From assembly GCA_036023115.1 (NCBI GenBank), contig JAYKKT010000088.1, positions 1,115,001 through 1,179,000 of the forward strand: a stretch of DNA of 64,000 nt, in the 5' to 3' direction. The translations under genes and the position numbers were made by a program. Shown here in pieces: positions 1 through 10,888 of this stretch. Numbering within the stretch: the stretch's first letter is position 1; each line of letters starts with the position of its first letter. The notes under the pieces are model-generated. The model was not told the DNA's origin and searched no databases. It saw only the letters and a list, made by a program, of their open reading frames with translations. The stretch comes from Brasenia schreberi. Lineage: Eukaryota; Streptophyta; Magnoliopsida; Nymphaeales; Cabombaceae.

Positions 1-2
1 GG

Positions 3-1166
3 TTGCTTCAGTCTATGTTACCTTCCATTGGTAGTACCTTTATGTTCTTGGAAACAGCCAGAGAGATATGGTTAGCAGTACAGGAGGCTTATGCTCAGAG
101 GAAAAACATTGCAAAGAAGTATGATCTTATAGAAAAGATTAGGAAGTGCAGACAGGGAGGAAGAACTATCAGTGAGTACTATGCAGAACTCAGAGGTTTG
201 TGGGAGGAATTATAATTCTATTCCAAAACCAAATACCAGAACCGCACACTTGAGCGTAATGAAGAATTTGAGGAACGGAAGGTATTTGATCTTCTTTGGG
301 GAATTTCTTCTGAATATGAGGCAGTTCAGAATAATATTCTCCGTCGAGAGGAGCTCCCAACCTTGAGCACAGTATATTCTCTCCTACTTCGTGAAGAGGA
401 CAGAAAACAGCTAGAAAAGGAGACCAAAGTAAACATATCAGAGACTTCAGCATTCGTAGGAAGAGGTACATCTACTCCCACCTTTCCTAGGGGGAGAGGA
501 GGTTATGGACGAGGTAGAGGCAGATCTGGGATCACTTCTGAAGACAAGGACAAGTTACTCTGTTCACATTGTGAAAAATCATGCCATACGAAGGAGACAT
601 GTTGGAAATTAGTTGGAATACCTACTCAGTTTCAGAATCAAAATCGATCCAATAGGGCTTACTTCAGCAGTGATCAGACAGAAAGACCAAGGAATGATGA
701 TAATACAACCTCGTTAGCGGACATGAAGAAAGAAATTGAACTTCTTAAAGCAAGATTAACTGACTCACAATCTGCTTCTACATCCTCCCACAGTGATCCT
801 CAGGCCACGGTTGCATATCCTTTCTCTTTCTTGACACAGGATAATATTAGCTCTCCTTCAAGAGTTTGGGTTATTGATTCCTGTGCAACAGATCATATGG
901 TCAGTCAAAGAACCTTTTTTGATGATTATGAATTGTCTCAAGGCAGTCTTAATATCAAACTTGCAGATGGCTCCTATACTCCTATAGCTGGAAAAGGGAG
1001 TATTATTACTTCGTTTGGTATCTTACAGAATGTTCTGCATGTTCCAAATATCTCAGTCAACTTATTATCTGTTTTTGCTATGACTCGAGATAAAAAATGT
1101 AGTATAATATTTGATTCTACTGGATGTTACTTTCAGGAGGTGCAGACGGGGAGGATCTTTGGTTAG
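3..1166 (+). pseudogene. copia gag and protease region, two in-frame stops
   Basis: The gag capsid-like part contains an in-frame TAA at 213-215, and the same frame continues after it. A CX2CX4HX4C zinc knuckle (CSHCEKSCHTKETC) lies near 560-603. A glycine/arginine-rich run near 490-530 precedes it. The protease active site near 866-900 reads VIDSCATDHM, where the family usually has DSGATDHM, so the Gly after the catalytic Asp-Ser is replaced by Cys. Stop TAG at 1164-1166 separates this from the integrase part in the same frame. The start of gag is outside the window. Confidence 0.9.
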
Positions 1167-1172
1167 GGTAGA

Positions 1173-2546
1173 GTGAGAAGAGGCCTATATTTCTGTGAAG
1201 ATCATAAAGGAGCAGCACTACAATCGATCGTGTGCACCAGAGAACAGAAAGATGATGTATCTCGATGGCATCAAAGACTGGGACATTTACCGTTATCTAA
1301 GCTCAGAATGTTACTACCTAAATTTAAGGATTGTAATAATTTGTTTTTAAGTTGTGAGACTTGCCAAAAGGCGAAGCACCATCGTGTTTCTTTCCCTTTA
1401 AGTGAAGACAGATCTATTGTTCCGTTTGAGATTGTTCATTCAGATATTTGGGGTCCTTGCTCTACTATGTCTGTTCATGGATATAAGTACTTTGTTTCCT
1501 TTATTGATGACTGCACTAGATTCACAATGATATATCTTATGAAAACCAAAGATGAAGTGAAGAATATTCTCCCAATATACTGCCAACTTGTACACACTCA
1601 ATTTCAACGTGTTATAAGAATTTTCCGCAGCGATAATGGGGGTGAGTTTATGTCTCAATCTCTTAATTCTTACTTTCTAGCACAGGGAATCTTACATCAA
1701 ACTTTATGCGCCTATTCTCTACAACAGAATGGAGTTGCAGAGAGAAAGAATAGACATATACTAGAAATGGCAAGGACACTTCTCATTGGATGTAATGCAC
1801 CTAAATACTATTGGGGTGAAGCGGTTTTGACTGCAGTCTTCCTGATAAATCGCATGCCTACAAGTGTTCTCCAAGGTGATACTCCATTTCATTTATTATG
1901 TCATTCTCAGAAACAGTTTCATTTGCTCCCAAGAGTATTCGGTTGCACTTGTTTTGTACATGTTCATCGTGGATTGAGGGATAAGTTAGATGGTAGATCT
2001 ATTAAATGTATCTTTTTGGGTTACTCTTCCACCCAAAAAGGGTATAAATGTTATGATCCACTCAAAAGAAAATTATATGTTACGATGGACGTTACATTTC
2101 ATGAAGATACTTCATTTTACAAGTCATCAAAGATTGACCATTCATCAATGCAGACTCCCTATGTCACGCCACTTCCACCAGTTGAAGAACATCCTATATG
2201 TGATGACGAAGAGGAAGAGATACCATCCTCTCAAGCAGAAAATATAAAAGTGTATACCAGAGGGGAGAGGAAGGTTGTTGCCCCTCAGATATCAATTATT
2301 TCTGATCATAATTCCATTCCAGAATCAATTCCCCATCAGATTCAGGAAGCCTCTCGATACTCAAATGATGGATTGGATGACTTGCCTATTGCTGTCAGAA
2401 AAGGAAAACGGACAACAGCACGATATCCTTTAGAGAAAATGGTATCTTACTCTAATTATCCCAGAGAATATCAAGTGTTTGTTATGAATGCAGACTCTAC
2501 TCTTGTACCAAGAACATATGAAGAAGCAAGACATCACCCACAGTAG
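1173..2546 (+). pseudogene. copia integrase region
   Basis: The pre-integrase HHCC zinc-binding segment begins WHQRLGHLPLSKL and ends CETCQKAKHH. The catalytic core shows the three acidic positions expected for a DDE integrase: Asp in VHSDIWGP, Asp in RSDNGGEF and Glu in NGVAERKNR. The GKGY/GYS-type C-terminal segment follows (IFLGYSSTQKGYKCYDP). The frame ends at a TAG (2544-2546) just before the reverse transcriptase, where an intact polyprotein would read through. This part alone looks full length and largely intact. Confidence 0.92.
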
Positions 2547-2555
2547 AAAACAGTA

Positions 2556-3272
2556 ATGGAAGACGAACTTGTAGCCCTTGTAAGAAACAACACATGGGAA
2601 CTAACAAATCTGCCTGCAGGACGAAAACCAGTGGGATGTAAGTGGGTATTTTCTGTAAAGTATAAAGCTGATGGCAATATTGAAAGGTATAAAGCTAGAT
2701 TAGTAGCTAAAGGATGTAGTCAGTCGTTTGGCATAGATTACATAGAAACATTTGCTCCTGTTGCAAAGATGAACACTATTAGAATTATTCTGAGCCTAGC
2801 AGTTAACCGAGGATGGCAATTATGGCAGTTAGATGTTAAGAATGCATTCCTTCAGGGCGACCTTTTAGAAGACATTTATATGGACTTACCTCCTGGGTAT
2901 AATAATGAACAGAGGCAGAACAGGGTTTGTAAGTTGAAGAAGTCACTTTATGGACTGAAACAATCTCCACGGGCATGGTTTGAAAAGTTTAGTGATGGAG
3001 TCATAAAGTTGGGTTTTAAGCAATGTGTGAGTGATCATACACTCTTTATTAAACGAGATCAGAAGACCATTGTACTCCTAGTATATGTGGATGACATTAT
3101 CATTATAGGAGATGATGCTGAAGGCATAATTCATCTAAAGAAGAGACTGAAGGCATTATTTGATCTGAAAGATTTAGGGAGGCTACATTACTTTCTGGGA
3201 ATAGAAGTAATTCATAAAGAAAATGGACTATTCCTAAGTCAAAGGAAATATATCCTAGACTTACTGAAAGAC
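2556..3272 (+). pseudogene. copia reverse transcriptase, C-terminal part deleted
   Basis: Recognisable copia RT motifs are present: the entry segment with NTWELTNLPAGRKPVGCKWV, the fingers/palm segment with the first catalytic Asp (LDVKNAFLQGDL), SLYGLKQSPRAWF, and the catalytic YVDDI. After the segment RKYILDLLK the frame breaks. About 50 residues that normally link RT to RNase H are missing and the following TRPDIS-type segment is in another frame. The deletion is visible by comparison with the related antisense copy at 55167-56335, which keeps the linking part. Confidence 0.92.
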
Positions 3273-3712
3273 CAGATATCAGCTTTGCAGTTGGATATGC
3301 AAGTAGGTGGATGCATAATCCTTCTAGATATCATATGAGTATGGTGTTTCATATTATCAAATATTTGAAATCCTCTATCGCATACGGATTGCTATATACT
3401 CCACAACCTAAACTGGATATAGAGATCTACTCAGATGCTGATTGGGCAGGTTCGAAGACCGATCGAAAGTCAACATCCGGATATGTAGTACGCGTAGGAG
3501 GGAATATTGTATCATGGAAAAGCAAGAAGCAGTCTGTGGTAGCTAGATCAAGTGCAGAAGCTGAATACCGAGCTATTGCTCTAGGTATGTGTGAGGGACA
3601 GTGGATTATATCACTCCTAGAAGAAGTTGGATTCAAAGAACACTCTTCGATTACATTTTTTACGGATAGTAAAGTTGCTCTGCAGATAGCACAGAATCCA
3701 GTTTTTCATTAA
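3273..3712 (+). pseudogene. copia RNase H
   Basis: After the deletion the frame reads PDISFAVGYASRWMHNPS and then the RNase H domain. The domain shows YSDADWAGSKTDRKSTSGY, SWKSKKQSVVARSSAEAEYR and a TDSKVALQIA segment, which carry the catalytic acidic residues. A TAA at 3710-3712 ends the frame early: the same frame continues past it with RTKHIEIDCHFIREK up to the polypurine tract, as in intact elements. Confidence 0.9.
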
Positions 3713-3905
3713 AGAACTAAGCACATTGAGATTGACTGCCATTTTATCAGAGAAAAGATTTCCAAAGAGATTTTCAATCTTGTTCATGTCCGTTCTGAAG
3801 ATCAACTGGTAGATATCTTTACCAAACCAGCTTCAGTCAAAAGCCTTCAGAAAGCATTGTCACAGTTGAGAATCACAAGTCTTCCAGAGTCAACTTGAGG
3901 GGGCG

Positions 3906-4249
3906 TGTTGTGAAAAACCAAGTTGACTTAGTGTTAGAGTATAGGTTGTAATCTGCGTTTTTTTATGTATACAATAGTCGTGTATGATTTGGATCCCAAT
4001 GGATCAGATTCTAATCCATTGGGACCCAAACTTTATTAGTTACTTATTAGGGGTAAAGTAGTCTTTTAAGTTAGATTAGCAGTATTTAAAGAGTCTTGTA
4101 ATTAGGGTTAGGTGTGGTTAACAAAATCGTGGACAGCAGGAGTGTAAGGGACGGCTGCCTAGGGCGCCGACTTGCATCCTCTTGTAATCTCCTTTGGTTC
4201 CAGTCTTCGTCAAGGAATAAAATGTTTGTTTGAGTGCATAAAATCAACA
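3906..4249 (+). repeat. 3' LTR of the copia element (344 bp)
   Basis: It starts TGTTG directly after the polypurine tract and ends CAACA, a 5-bp terminal inverted repeat. The end point is fixed because 4250 onward matches antisense RTE sequence. A TATA-like TATTTAAA lies near 4083. At 3988-4029 the LTR contains a long inverted repeat (arms about 17 bp, one mismatch) around ggatcccaatggat, a structure also seen in the LTR family at 6900-7127. Confidence 0.9.
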
Positions 4250-4852
4250 TGCCCAACACTCAGAACCATAAAACATGACAGGTCTAATTACTGCTCTATA
4301 ATATTTACCTTTTAACTTTAATGGTATCTTCTTATCATAAAGAATACTTAAAGGTCCTCTTCATTTTAACCAGCCAATATTAATTATATACGTAACATCT
4401 CCATCAATTCTTTTATCACTCTGAAAAATTGACCCTAGGTATTTAAAACTTTCCTTTTGGGGGATGCAATGTGTACCAATTTTAATTTCTACGTCCTCTG
4501 AAGTAACCAAATGATCAAACTTACATTCCATATATTATGTCTTTGTCCTACTAAGTCGAAGGCCTTTGCTTTCTAATGTTTCTCTCCATAGTTCCAATTT
4601 TCTATTAACTTTTTCGTTAGACTCCTCTACTAACACAATGTCATCTGCAAATAACATACACCAAGGTACTTCATTACACCAAGATACTTCATCTTGAATA
4701 TATTTTGTTAACTCATTAATCATCATTATAAATAAGTATGGACTTAAAGTTGATCCTTGATGTAACCCAATATTAACTTCAAAGAAGTCTGTCACTCCTT
4801 CATGAGTCCTCATACATGTTTTTGCATCATCGTACATGTCTCTTATAAGGTT
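4250..4852 (-). mobile_element. RTE-type LINE, middle-to-3' part of ORF, antisense
   Basis: On the minus strand this reads RTE reverse transcriptase from RDMYDDAKTC through [11 protein letters not shown] and the intact catalytic [12 protein letters not shown], and continues to RPVMFYGSE at 4260. It is the continuation of 6222-6899, interrupted by the plus-strand RTE at 4853-6221. About 28 codons are missing at the interruption. Its own 3' end is cut by the copia insertion at 4249/4250. Confidence 0.88.
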
Positions 4853-6221
4853 TTAATGAAATATGGAAAAACCAAAAGATGCCCGAGGAATGGAGAGCAA
4901 GTACACTTATACCCGTATATAAGAACAAGAGAGACATTCAAAATTGTGTGAATTATCGAGGTATCAAGTTAATGAGTCATACTATGAAATTATGGGAAAG
5001 AATTATCGAACGTAGGTTAAGACAAGTATCAAGTACAACAGAGAACCAATTTGGATTTATGCCAGGTAGATCTACTGTTGAAGCGATTCACCTTTTGAGA
5101 CGTCTTATGGAACATTTTAGAGCAAAAAAGAAAGACCTTCACATGATATTTATTGATCTAGAAAAAGCTTATGATAGGGTACCGAGGGAGGTTCTTTGGA
5201 GAACTTTGGAAAAAAGAGGTATCCCATTGACATATATTAACCTTATAAGAGACATGTATAATGGTGCAAAAACATGTGTGAGGACTCATGAAGGAACGAC
5301 AGACTTCTTTGAAGTTAATATTGGGTTACATCAAGGATCAACTTTAAGTCCGTACTTATTTATAATGGTGATGGATGAGTTAACAAAACATATTCAAGAT
5401 GAAGTACCTTGGTGTATGTTATTTGCATATGACATTGTATTAGTGGAGGAGTCTAAGGAAAAAGTTAATAGAAAATTGGAACTATGGAGAGAAACATTAG
5501 AAAACAAAGGCTTCTGACTTAGTAGAACAAAGACAGAATATATGGAATGTAAGTTTGATCATTTGGCTACTTCATAGGACATAGAAATTAAAATTGGCAC
5601 ACATTGCATTCTCCAAAAGGAAAGTTTTAAATACCTAGGGTCAATTTTTCAAAGTGATGAAAGAATTGATGGAGATGTTATACATAGAATTAATGCTGGT
5701 TGGTTAAAATGGAGAGGAGAATCAGGTATTCTTTGTGATAAGAAGATACCATTAAAATTAAAAGGTAAATATTATAGAGCAGCAATTAGGCCTGCCATGT
5801 TTTATGGTTCTGAGTGTTGGGCAATTAATCATCAACATGTACAAAACATGTCGGTGACAGAAATGAAGATGTTGAGATGGATGAGTGGTCATACAAGAAA
5901 AGACCGTATACATAATGAGGTTATTAGAAACAAATTAGGAGTGACACCAATAGAGGATAAAATGAGAGAACATCGTTTAAGATGGTTTGGACATATAGAA
6001 AGAAGATCAAAAGAAGAACCTGTAAGAAGGGTAGAAAAACTAAATTTGGAAAGTATTAAAAGAGGTAGAGGATGACCACAAAAGTGTTGGAAAAAAACAA
6101 TAAAGAATGATCTAGCTTATTGGGAGTTAACTGCTAACATGGCACACGATAGGGATCTGTGGAAACAAAGAATCCATGTAGCCGACCCCATCTAGTATGG
6201 GAAAAGGCTTAGTTGTTGTTG
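4853..6221 (+). mobile_element. RTE-type LINE, 5'-truncated copy inserted in another RTE
   Basis: The copy begins inside the RT at [14 protein letters not shown] and runs to a GTTGTTGTTG tail at 6211-6221. RT motifs: [25 protein letters not shown] (first catalytic Asp), [11 protein letters not shown]. The second catalytic motif reads LFAYDIV at about 5419-5440, so the first Asp of FADD is Tyr. A stop at 5515-5517 and one at 6074-6076 (GRG then TGA then PQK) interrupt the frame. The C-terminal part has [14 protein letters not shown], typical of RTE ends. It splits the antisense RTE 4250-4852/6222-6899. Confidence 0.93.
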
Positions 6222-6899
6222 TAATAAATATCATGTGAAGGTCTTTCTTTTTTGCTCTAAAATATTTCATAAGACATCCCAAAAGGTGAATCACTTCAAC
6301 AGTAGATCTGTCTGGCATAAATCAAAATTGATTATGTATTGTACTCAATACTTGTCTTAACCTACGTTCGATAATTCTTTCCCATAATTTTATAGTATGG
6401 CTCATTAACTTGATACCCCGATAATTCACACAATTATGAACGTCTCCCTTGTTCTTATGTATGGGTATAGCTGTACTCACTCTCCATTCCTCGAACATCT
6501 TTTGGTTTCTCCATATTTCATTAAATAGTATTGCGGGTCAAGTGATTCCTGTTTCTCTTAGGATTTTCCAAACTTCTATAGGAATATTGTTTGGTCCTAC
6601 CGATTTACCACCCTTCATTTGTTTAAGAGCCTCTTTGACTTCATTCTTTTGAATACATCGGTAGAAATTATGGTTTATATTCTTTTTTGATTTGGCTAAC
6701 TCTCGTAAGCTAATGCTAACATCTTTATTTTCATTAAAAGGCTTATAAAAATAGTTTTTTCATATATTTCTTATATCATCATTTGCCACTAAAAGTTTTT
6801 CATCCTCGTCTTTGATGCATCTAACAGAATTAAGATCCTTTATTTTCTTATCTCTAGCCCTAGCTATCCTAAAAATATTCCTTTCACCCTCTTTTGTTG
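6222..6899 (-). mobile_element. RTE-type LINE, 5' part of RT, antisense
   Basis: Minus-strand reading gives [62 protein letters not shown] and DLHMIFI, ending where the plus-strand RTE begins. This is the upstream half of the element whose downstream half is at 4250-4852. Several stops are present. Upstream it ends at a copia LTR fragment (6900). Confidence 0.88.
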
Positions 6900-7127
6900 A
6901 AAATTATAGTTACAAGGGGTGAGAGTCGGCGCCCATTCCTTGGTTGCCGTCCTCTCTCTCTTCTCTTTCACTAAGTATACCAATAATGTAGGGTTTCATT
7001 TTATAATACTTTCTAACTTGAATTCCAAATATGCCCCTACTTAGTAAGTATTACACCATGCAGCTCCTATTGGATCAGATATGGATCCAATAGGAGCTTA
7101 GTACAACTCCTTTATTGCTCTTCAACA
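6900..7127 (-). repeat. copia LTR fragment, truncated
   Basis: This stretch matches, over its whole length, the two LTRs at 54424-54706 and 56499-56786 (shared blocks gagtcggcgcc, cttctaacttgaattc, atatgcccctactta, ggatccaataggag). It ends in the LTR terminus ttcaaca. No internal sequence is next to it, so it is a solo-LTR or truncated remnant. It holds a perfect 15-bp inverted repeat (7062-7076 and 7084-7098) around gctcctattggatc. Confidence 0.85.
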
Positions 7128-7650
7128 CCATGTATATGCTACTTTTCTACAAATCAGCACAACTTGCAGTTTCTTTAACAAGAAGCATTCAAAATTTTAA
7201 ATTGTTGGAAGCACCCTCTTTTAATACAGAAGACTGCAGTTTGTGGATGCATCATTTCTGTTAGGTCCTAAGCATAAGATGAGTAGAGCATCATCTAGTT
7301 TTTTGGTCATGCCATTTTGTAATGAAAACTGATTTGAACCTGAACCATTGTTAAACACATTATGTTGGTTCTGCAAAAGGATCATGAGAGATCTACAAGA
7401 TCCATACTTCAGCTTTGTCAACCCCATAACTATTCACAAGGAATCTCATTGGGGTCTCTCCTCCTAGCGACTCTTTATATGTTGTCCGGTTTTAGTTAAG
7501 AGTAAGCAAGGGCTTCTATGTCCTCGCTTAGATGTAGTGTACTAATTGCTGAAGGGGTTCCTACCTCATGGATGGGATGGGTAAAGAAGTTAGTTCTTTT
7601 ATATCAATATGATGTCTAAATATAGTTAACCAAGTGCAAAGAGAGTTTTA
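7128..7650. other. No recognisable feature
   Basis: AT-rich DNA between the LTR remnant and decayed RTE sequence. I found no coding frame, structural RNA or repeat match here. Confidence 0.5.
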
Positions 7651-9400
7651 GCATTTTCAACAGTCGAATGTAGGGATAGTGAAGTTAGTACTTGGTAATA
7701 AGTTTCATGTTGGTAGATGAAAATTGAAACATTAATGGAGGAATTGATAAAGGTGGTGGATAGATACTATGATTAAGAGAAACATTCAGTATTCTTACAA
7801 GAGATAAAATGAACTAGAGAAAAAGCTAAAGAGATTGAAAACACGAGGTTTAAGTTATGGTATTTAGGAAAAGAGAAGGCTTGAAATGAGGTTGCTATCC
7901 TTATTTACAAGGATTTAAAGAATATTGTAGTAGAGGTAAAGCGACATAATAATTGGATTATGATGGTGAAGTTAGTTTTAGGAGTAGAGATTTTGAATAT
8001 AATATGTATTTATGTGTACCAAGTGGATTGAAAGAAAGCATGAAAAAGACTACTTTTGGAAGAGTTAGATAAGATGACTTAAAATATCCTGAAATTATTT
8101 ATTTAGAAGGTGATTTAAATAGACTTGTACGTAAAGAGGCATCAGAATACCAAGGTGTGTTTGGAGAAACTACAGCTTTGGGGAGCAGAATGTTAAAAGA
8201 TAGGAAATTATGGATTTTGCTATAAGATGTGATCTCTTTATAGCGAAAACTCTTTTTAAAAAGCAAGGTGAATATTTCTTACAAAAGAATGTATAAGACA
8301 CATAGAGTTACTTTGAGCTAAATGGTGGAATATAAAAATGATCAAGAAGGTTTATTCAAAAATAGATTTATAAGATGCTTGGAATTTCATAGGCACTATT
8401 ATTAAAATATTTAATACCATGGCCACAAATATTAGAAAAGTACCAAAAAATGTGCTTGGTAAATCTAAGAGAGATGTACTATAATATAAAGATGCTTAGT
8501 GATGGAGCGAAGCAGTTGAAGGCAAAAAGAACATATTGCAAATTGCATTATAAAAAGAAGACTAAGGAGACTTGAAAGGATTATAAGAAGGATAGAAAAG
8601 AAGTTAGTGAAGTAAAGGACATAGATTAGGAAGATTTATATAAAAATTCAACTCAAAAGAAGTTGAAAAAGATATTTTTGAGATAATTAAGGCTATAGAG
8701 AGGAAAACTAAAGCATATTGGATGTATAAAAGGTGAGGACAAGACGACCCTTGTGGTAAGCGAGGATATCAAGAAGAGATAAATAATTCTTTGTATACTC
8801 TTTTTAATGATAGCATAGACACTAATATCAGATTGGAGAGCTAATAAAGCTCAAGAGCATATATAAATCATCATTTTTACTGACACATTTAAGATAAAAA
8901 GTGAAAGTGGCTCTTAAACTTATCAAATTTAGTAAAACAATAGGTGCAAGTTATATTTCCATTGAGGTATGAAAGTTTAAGAGTAGTCGGGTATTAATTG
9001 ACTTATATGTTTATTTAATATTATTTGGATGAATAAGAAGATGCCTTAAGAATGAAAGATCCCATTTATAAGAACAAAGGAGATATTTAGAATTAACATC
9101 AAATAATGAGAGTATAAAATTAATATCTCATATAATTAAATTATATCTTTTAAGATGGCTTGAACATATAGAAAGAAGATCAAAAGAACCTCTAAGAAGG
9201 TATGAAAACTAGATTTTGAAAGTATTAAAAGAGATAGAGGATGACCACAAAAGTATTGGAAAGAAACAATAAAGAATGATCTAGCTTATTGTGAGTTAAC
9301 TGTTAACATGATACATGATAGAACTCTGTGAAAACAAAGAATCCATGTAGGGAAGAGGCTTAGTTGATGTTGTTGGTGTTGTTGGTGTAAATAATTAAAG
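7650..9400 (+). mobile_element. Heavily decayed RTE-type LINE copy with endonuclease part
   Basis: Between many stops, segments of an RTE ORF can be followed. An APE-type endonuclease part is at 7720-8250 (for example FLQEIK, FKLWYLGKEKA, VAILIYKDLK, VVEVKRHNNWIMMVKLVLG). A linker part lies near 8330-8720, and the 3' end near 9140-9400 ([13 protein letters not shown], then the GRG-stop-PQK equivalent, and a GTTGTTGG tail). It is the only copy here showing the endonuclease region. The middle (RT) is rearranged or missing. Confidence 0.75.
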
Positions 9401-9625
9401 TATAAAGAGTTATCAAAAGAAGATTGAGACAAGTATATAGTATAACTGAAAACCAATTTGAATACATGTCACGAGATCTATTACTGAGGCTATTCATTTG
9501 TTGAGACAATTAATGGAATACTTCAGAACCAAGAAAAAAAAACTTGAACATAGTATTCCCTAATTTGGAGAAGGGTTGTGAAGATATGTGTTGTGGAGAG
9601 TTAAAGGTATCACCTTTTCAAATTA
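9401..9625 (+). mobile_element. Decayed RTE LINE RT fragment
   Basis: The stretch YKELSKED-like, RQVYSITENQFEYMS, then ITEAIHLLRQLMEYFRTKKK corresponds to the RT segment around [19 protein letters not shown] of the better copies. It lies directly after the tail of the preceding copy, so it is a separate fragment or part of a rearranged one. Confidence 0.7.
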
Positions 9626-10335
9626 CTACATATCAGGAAAGTCATAGATTCTTGAAGTTTTAAAAGCTAGTTAGTTTCTTTATTCTTCTCCTTGCGCTCC
9701 TTGTAGTCCTCTTGCTCCTCTTGCTCCATGTTCTTCTGTTCTCGCTTGTATTTCTTTTAGCATTTGCTCCTTGACTTGTTAAGGCATAGTAGAGTAAGGA
9801 CATACCGTTCATTCCTGTTCCAGCTAGATCTTACATGGCTAACTCCACTATATATGATATCTCCATAAAAATTGCATCTCATCACCATTGTTTCTTTGTA
9901 TTATTCTCAAACTTCTTGCTGTAATAGTTCTCAATCAAATGGGAATCAAAATTGTCAATCATTGACTGGTCCAAGAAATTTGTGACTTTGAGCTTTGGAG
10001 GGGAGAGCAGGGGCTTCTTTGAAAGAGAAAGGATAGGAGGCTGAAGAAGGTAGCCTTAGAGGATTTAAAACAACCTCAGACTTCAAAAGTTGAAAACATG
10101 ACATCCAAAAAATCTATAAGTGTATTGCATGATATGGGGGCCGTAGTACACTGTACATATGATACAATGTGAATGTAGCCCGATAAATGGTACATAGCAA
10201 TTCAGGTATGTGACTTTGATATCGGTACATGATAAAATTTGTAATATAGAATACAATATGATACACTTTTAATAACTTTGTCCTTAGGTGGTTTGTGTGA
10301 TAGAAAGATATTGCTAAAGTTGAAAAGGCAAATGT
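9626..10335. other. No recognisable feature
   Basis: Contains a short CT-rich run (tcttgctcctcttgctcc near 9710-9735). No coding frame or known repeat was identified. Confidence 0.4.
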
Positions 10336-10775
10336 TAGACCGTAGCAGTTAAACGAATGGTGATGTGTGATGAACAGGCAATTATCAACACGTACAAAAG
10401 AAGTTTGTGGCAAAATGAAAATGTTGAGGTAAAAATGTGGCCACACAAAGAAAGAGCATATCTATCTATAATAAAGATTATTAGAGGAAAAGTCCAGATA
10501 ACACCAATAGAAGATAATATGAGAGATATGCTTAAGATAGTTTGGACACATAGAGAGATAACCAAAAGAAGCTTCGGTAAGGTGTGAGAAATGTAGAACA
10601 TTTTAAAGAGAAAGAGTATACAAGTGTTTGAAAAAAAATAGATATGACTTTTCGGAGATAACTAGTGGCATGGTACAAGATTGCTTGCTATGATATCAAA
10701 GAATCCATGTAGTTGACTCACTTGGTGTGGGAAATGCCTTGGTCGTTGTTATTTGTTGTTGTATAGTATAGAATA
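10336..10775 (+). mobile_element. RTE LINE 3' fragment
   Basis: Decayed match to the RTE C-terminal region: ITPIEDNMRDMLKIVWTHRE corresponds to the TPIEDKMREHRLRWFGHIE segment. The 3' untranslated tail follows (aatccatgtagttgactcac ... ttgttgttg at about 10695-10770). Confidence 0.75.
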
Positions 10776-10811
10776 ACTGTGAACTCATTCATGCAGAGCC
10801 AAGTTTCTCCT

Positions 10812-10888
10812 GGTGATACGGTTGACTTTAAAACCTTAAAGTTGAAGGTCATGAGTTAGAACCCAAGGGCATGCATCTGTTCATAGGT
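10812..10888 (+). repeat. Short dispersed repeat (SINE-like), copy 1
   Basis: Shares blocks with 19688-19750 and 57145-57212: a 'gactyaaaagaaccttcaagtt' type block, then 'ggtcttgagttcaa' (resembling an RNA polymerase III box B), then ggcatgcatctg. Here the third block is exact. Probably a tRNA-derived short interspersed element, but no clear box A or tail was seen. Confidence 0.4.

Larger units (their letters stand above)
1..4249 (+). mobile_element. Ty1/copia LTR retrotransposon, 3' part, 5' end outside window
   Basis: Domains run in copia order: gag with zinc knuckle, protease, integrase, reverse transcriptase, RNase H, polypurine tract (ttgaggggg at 3895-3903) and 3' LTR. Gag to RT lie in one frame broken only by single stops (213-215, 1164-1166, 2544-2546), then a deletion with frameshift near 3270. 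The element is therefore dead but not old. The DNA after the LTR (4250 on) is antisense RTE LINE sequence, so the copia inserted into an older RTE copy. TGCCC at 4250-4254 should be its 5-bp target duplication; the other copy lies outside the window. Confidence 0.93.
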
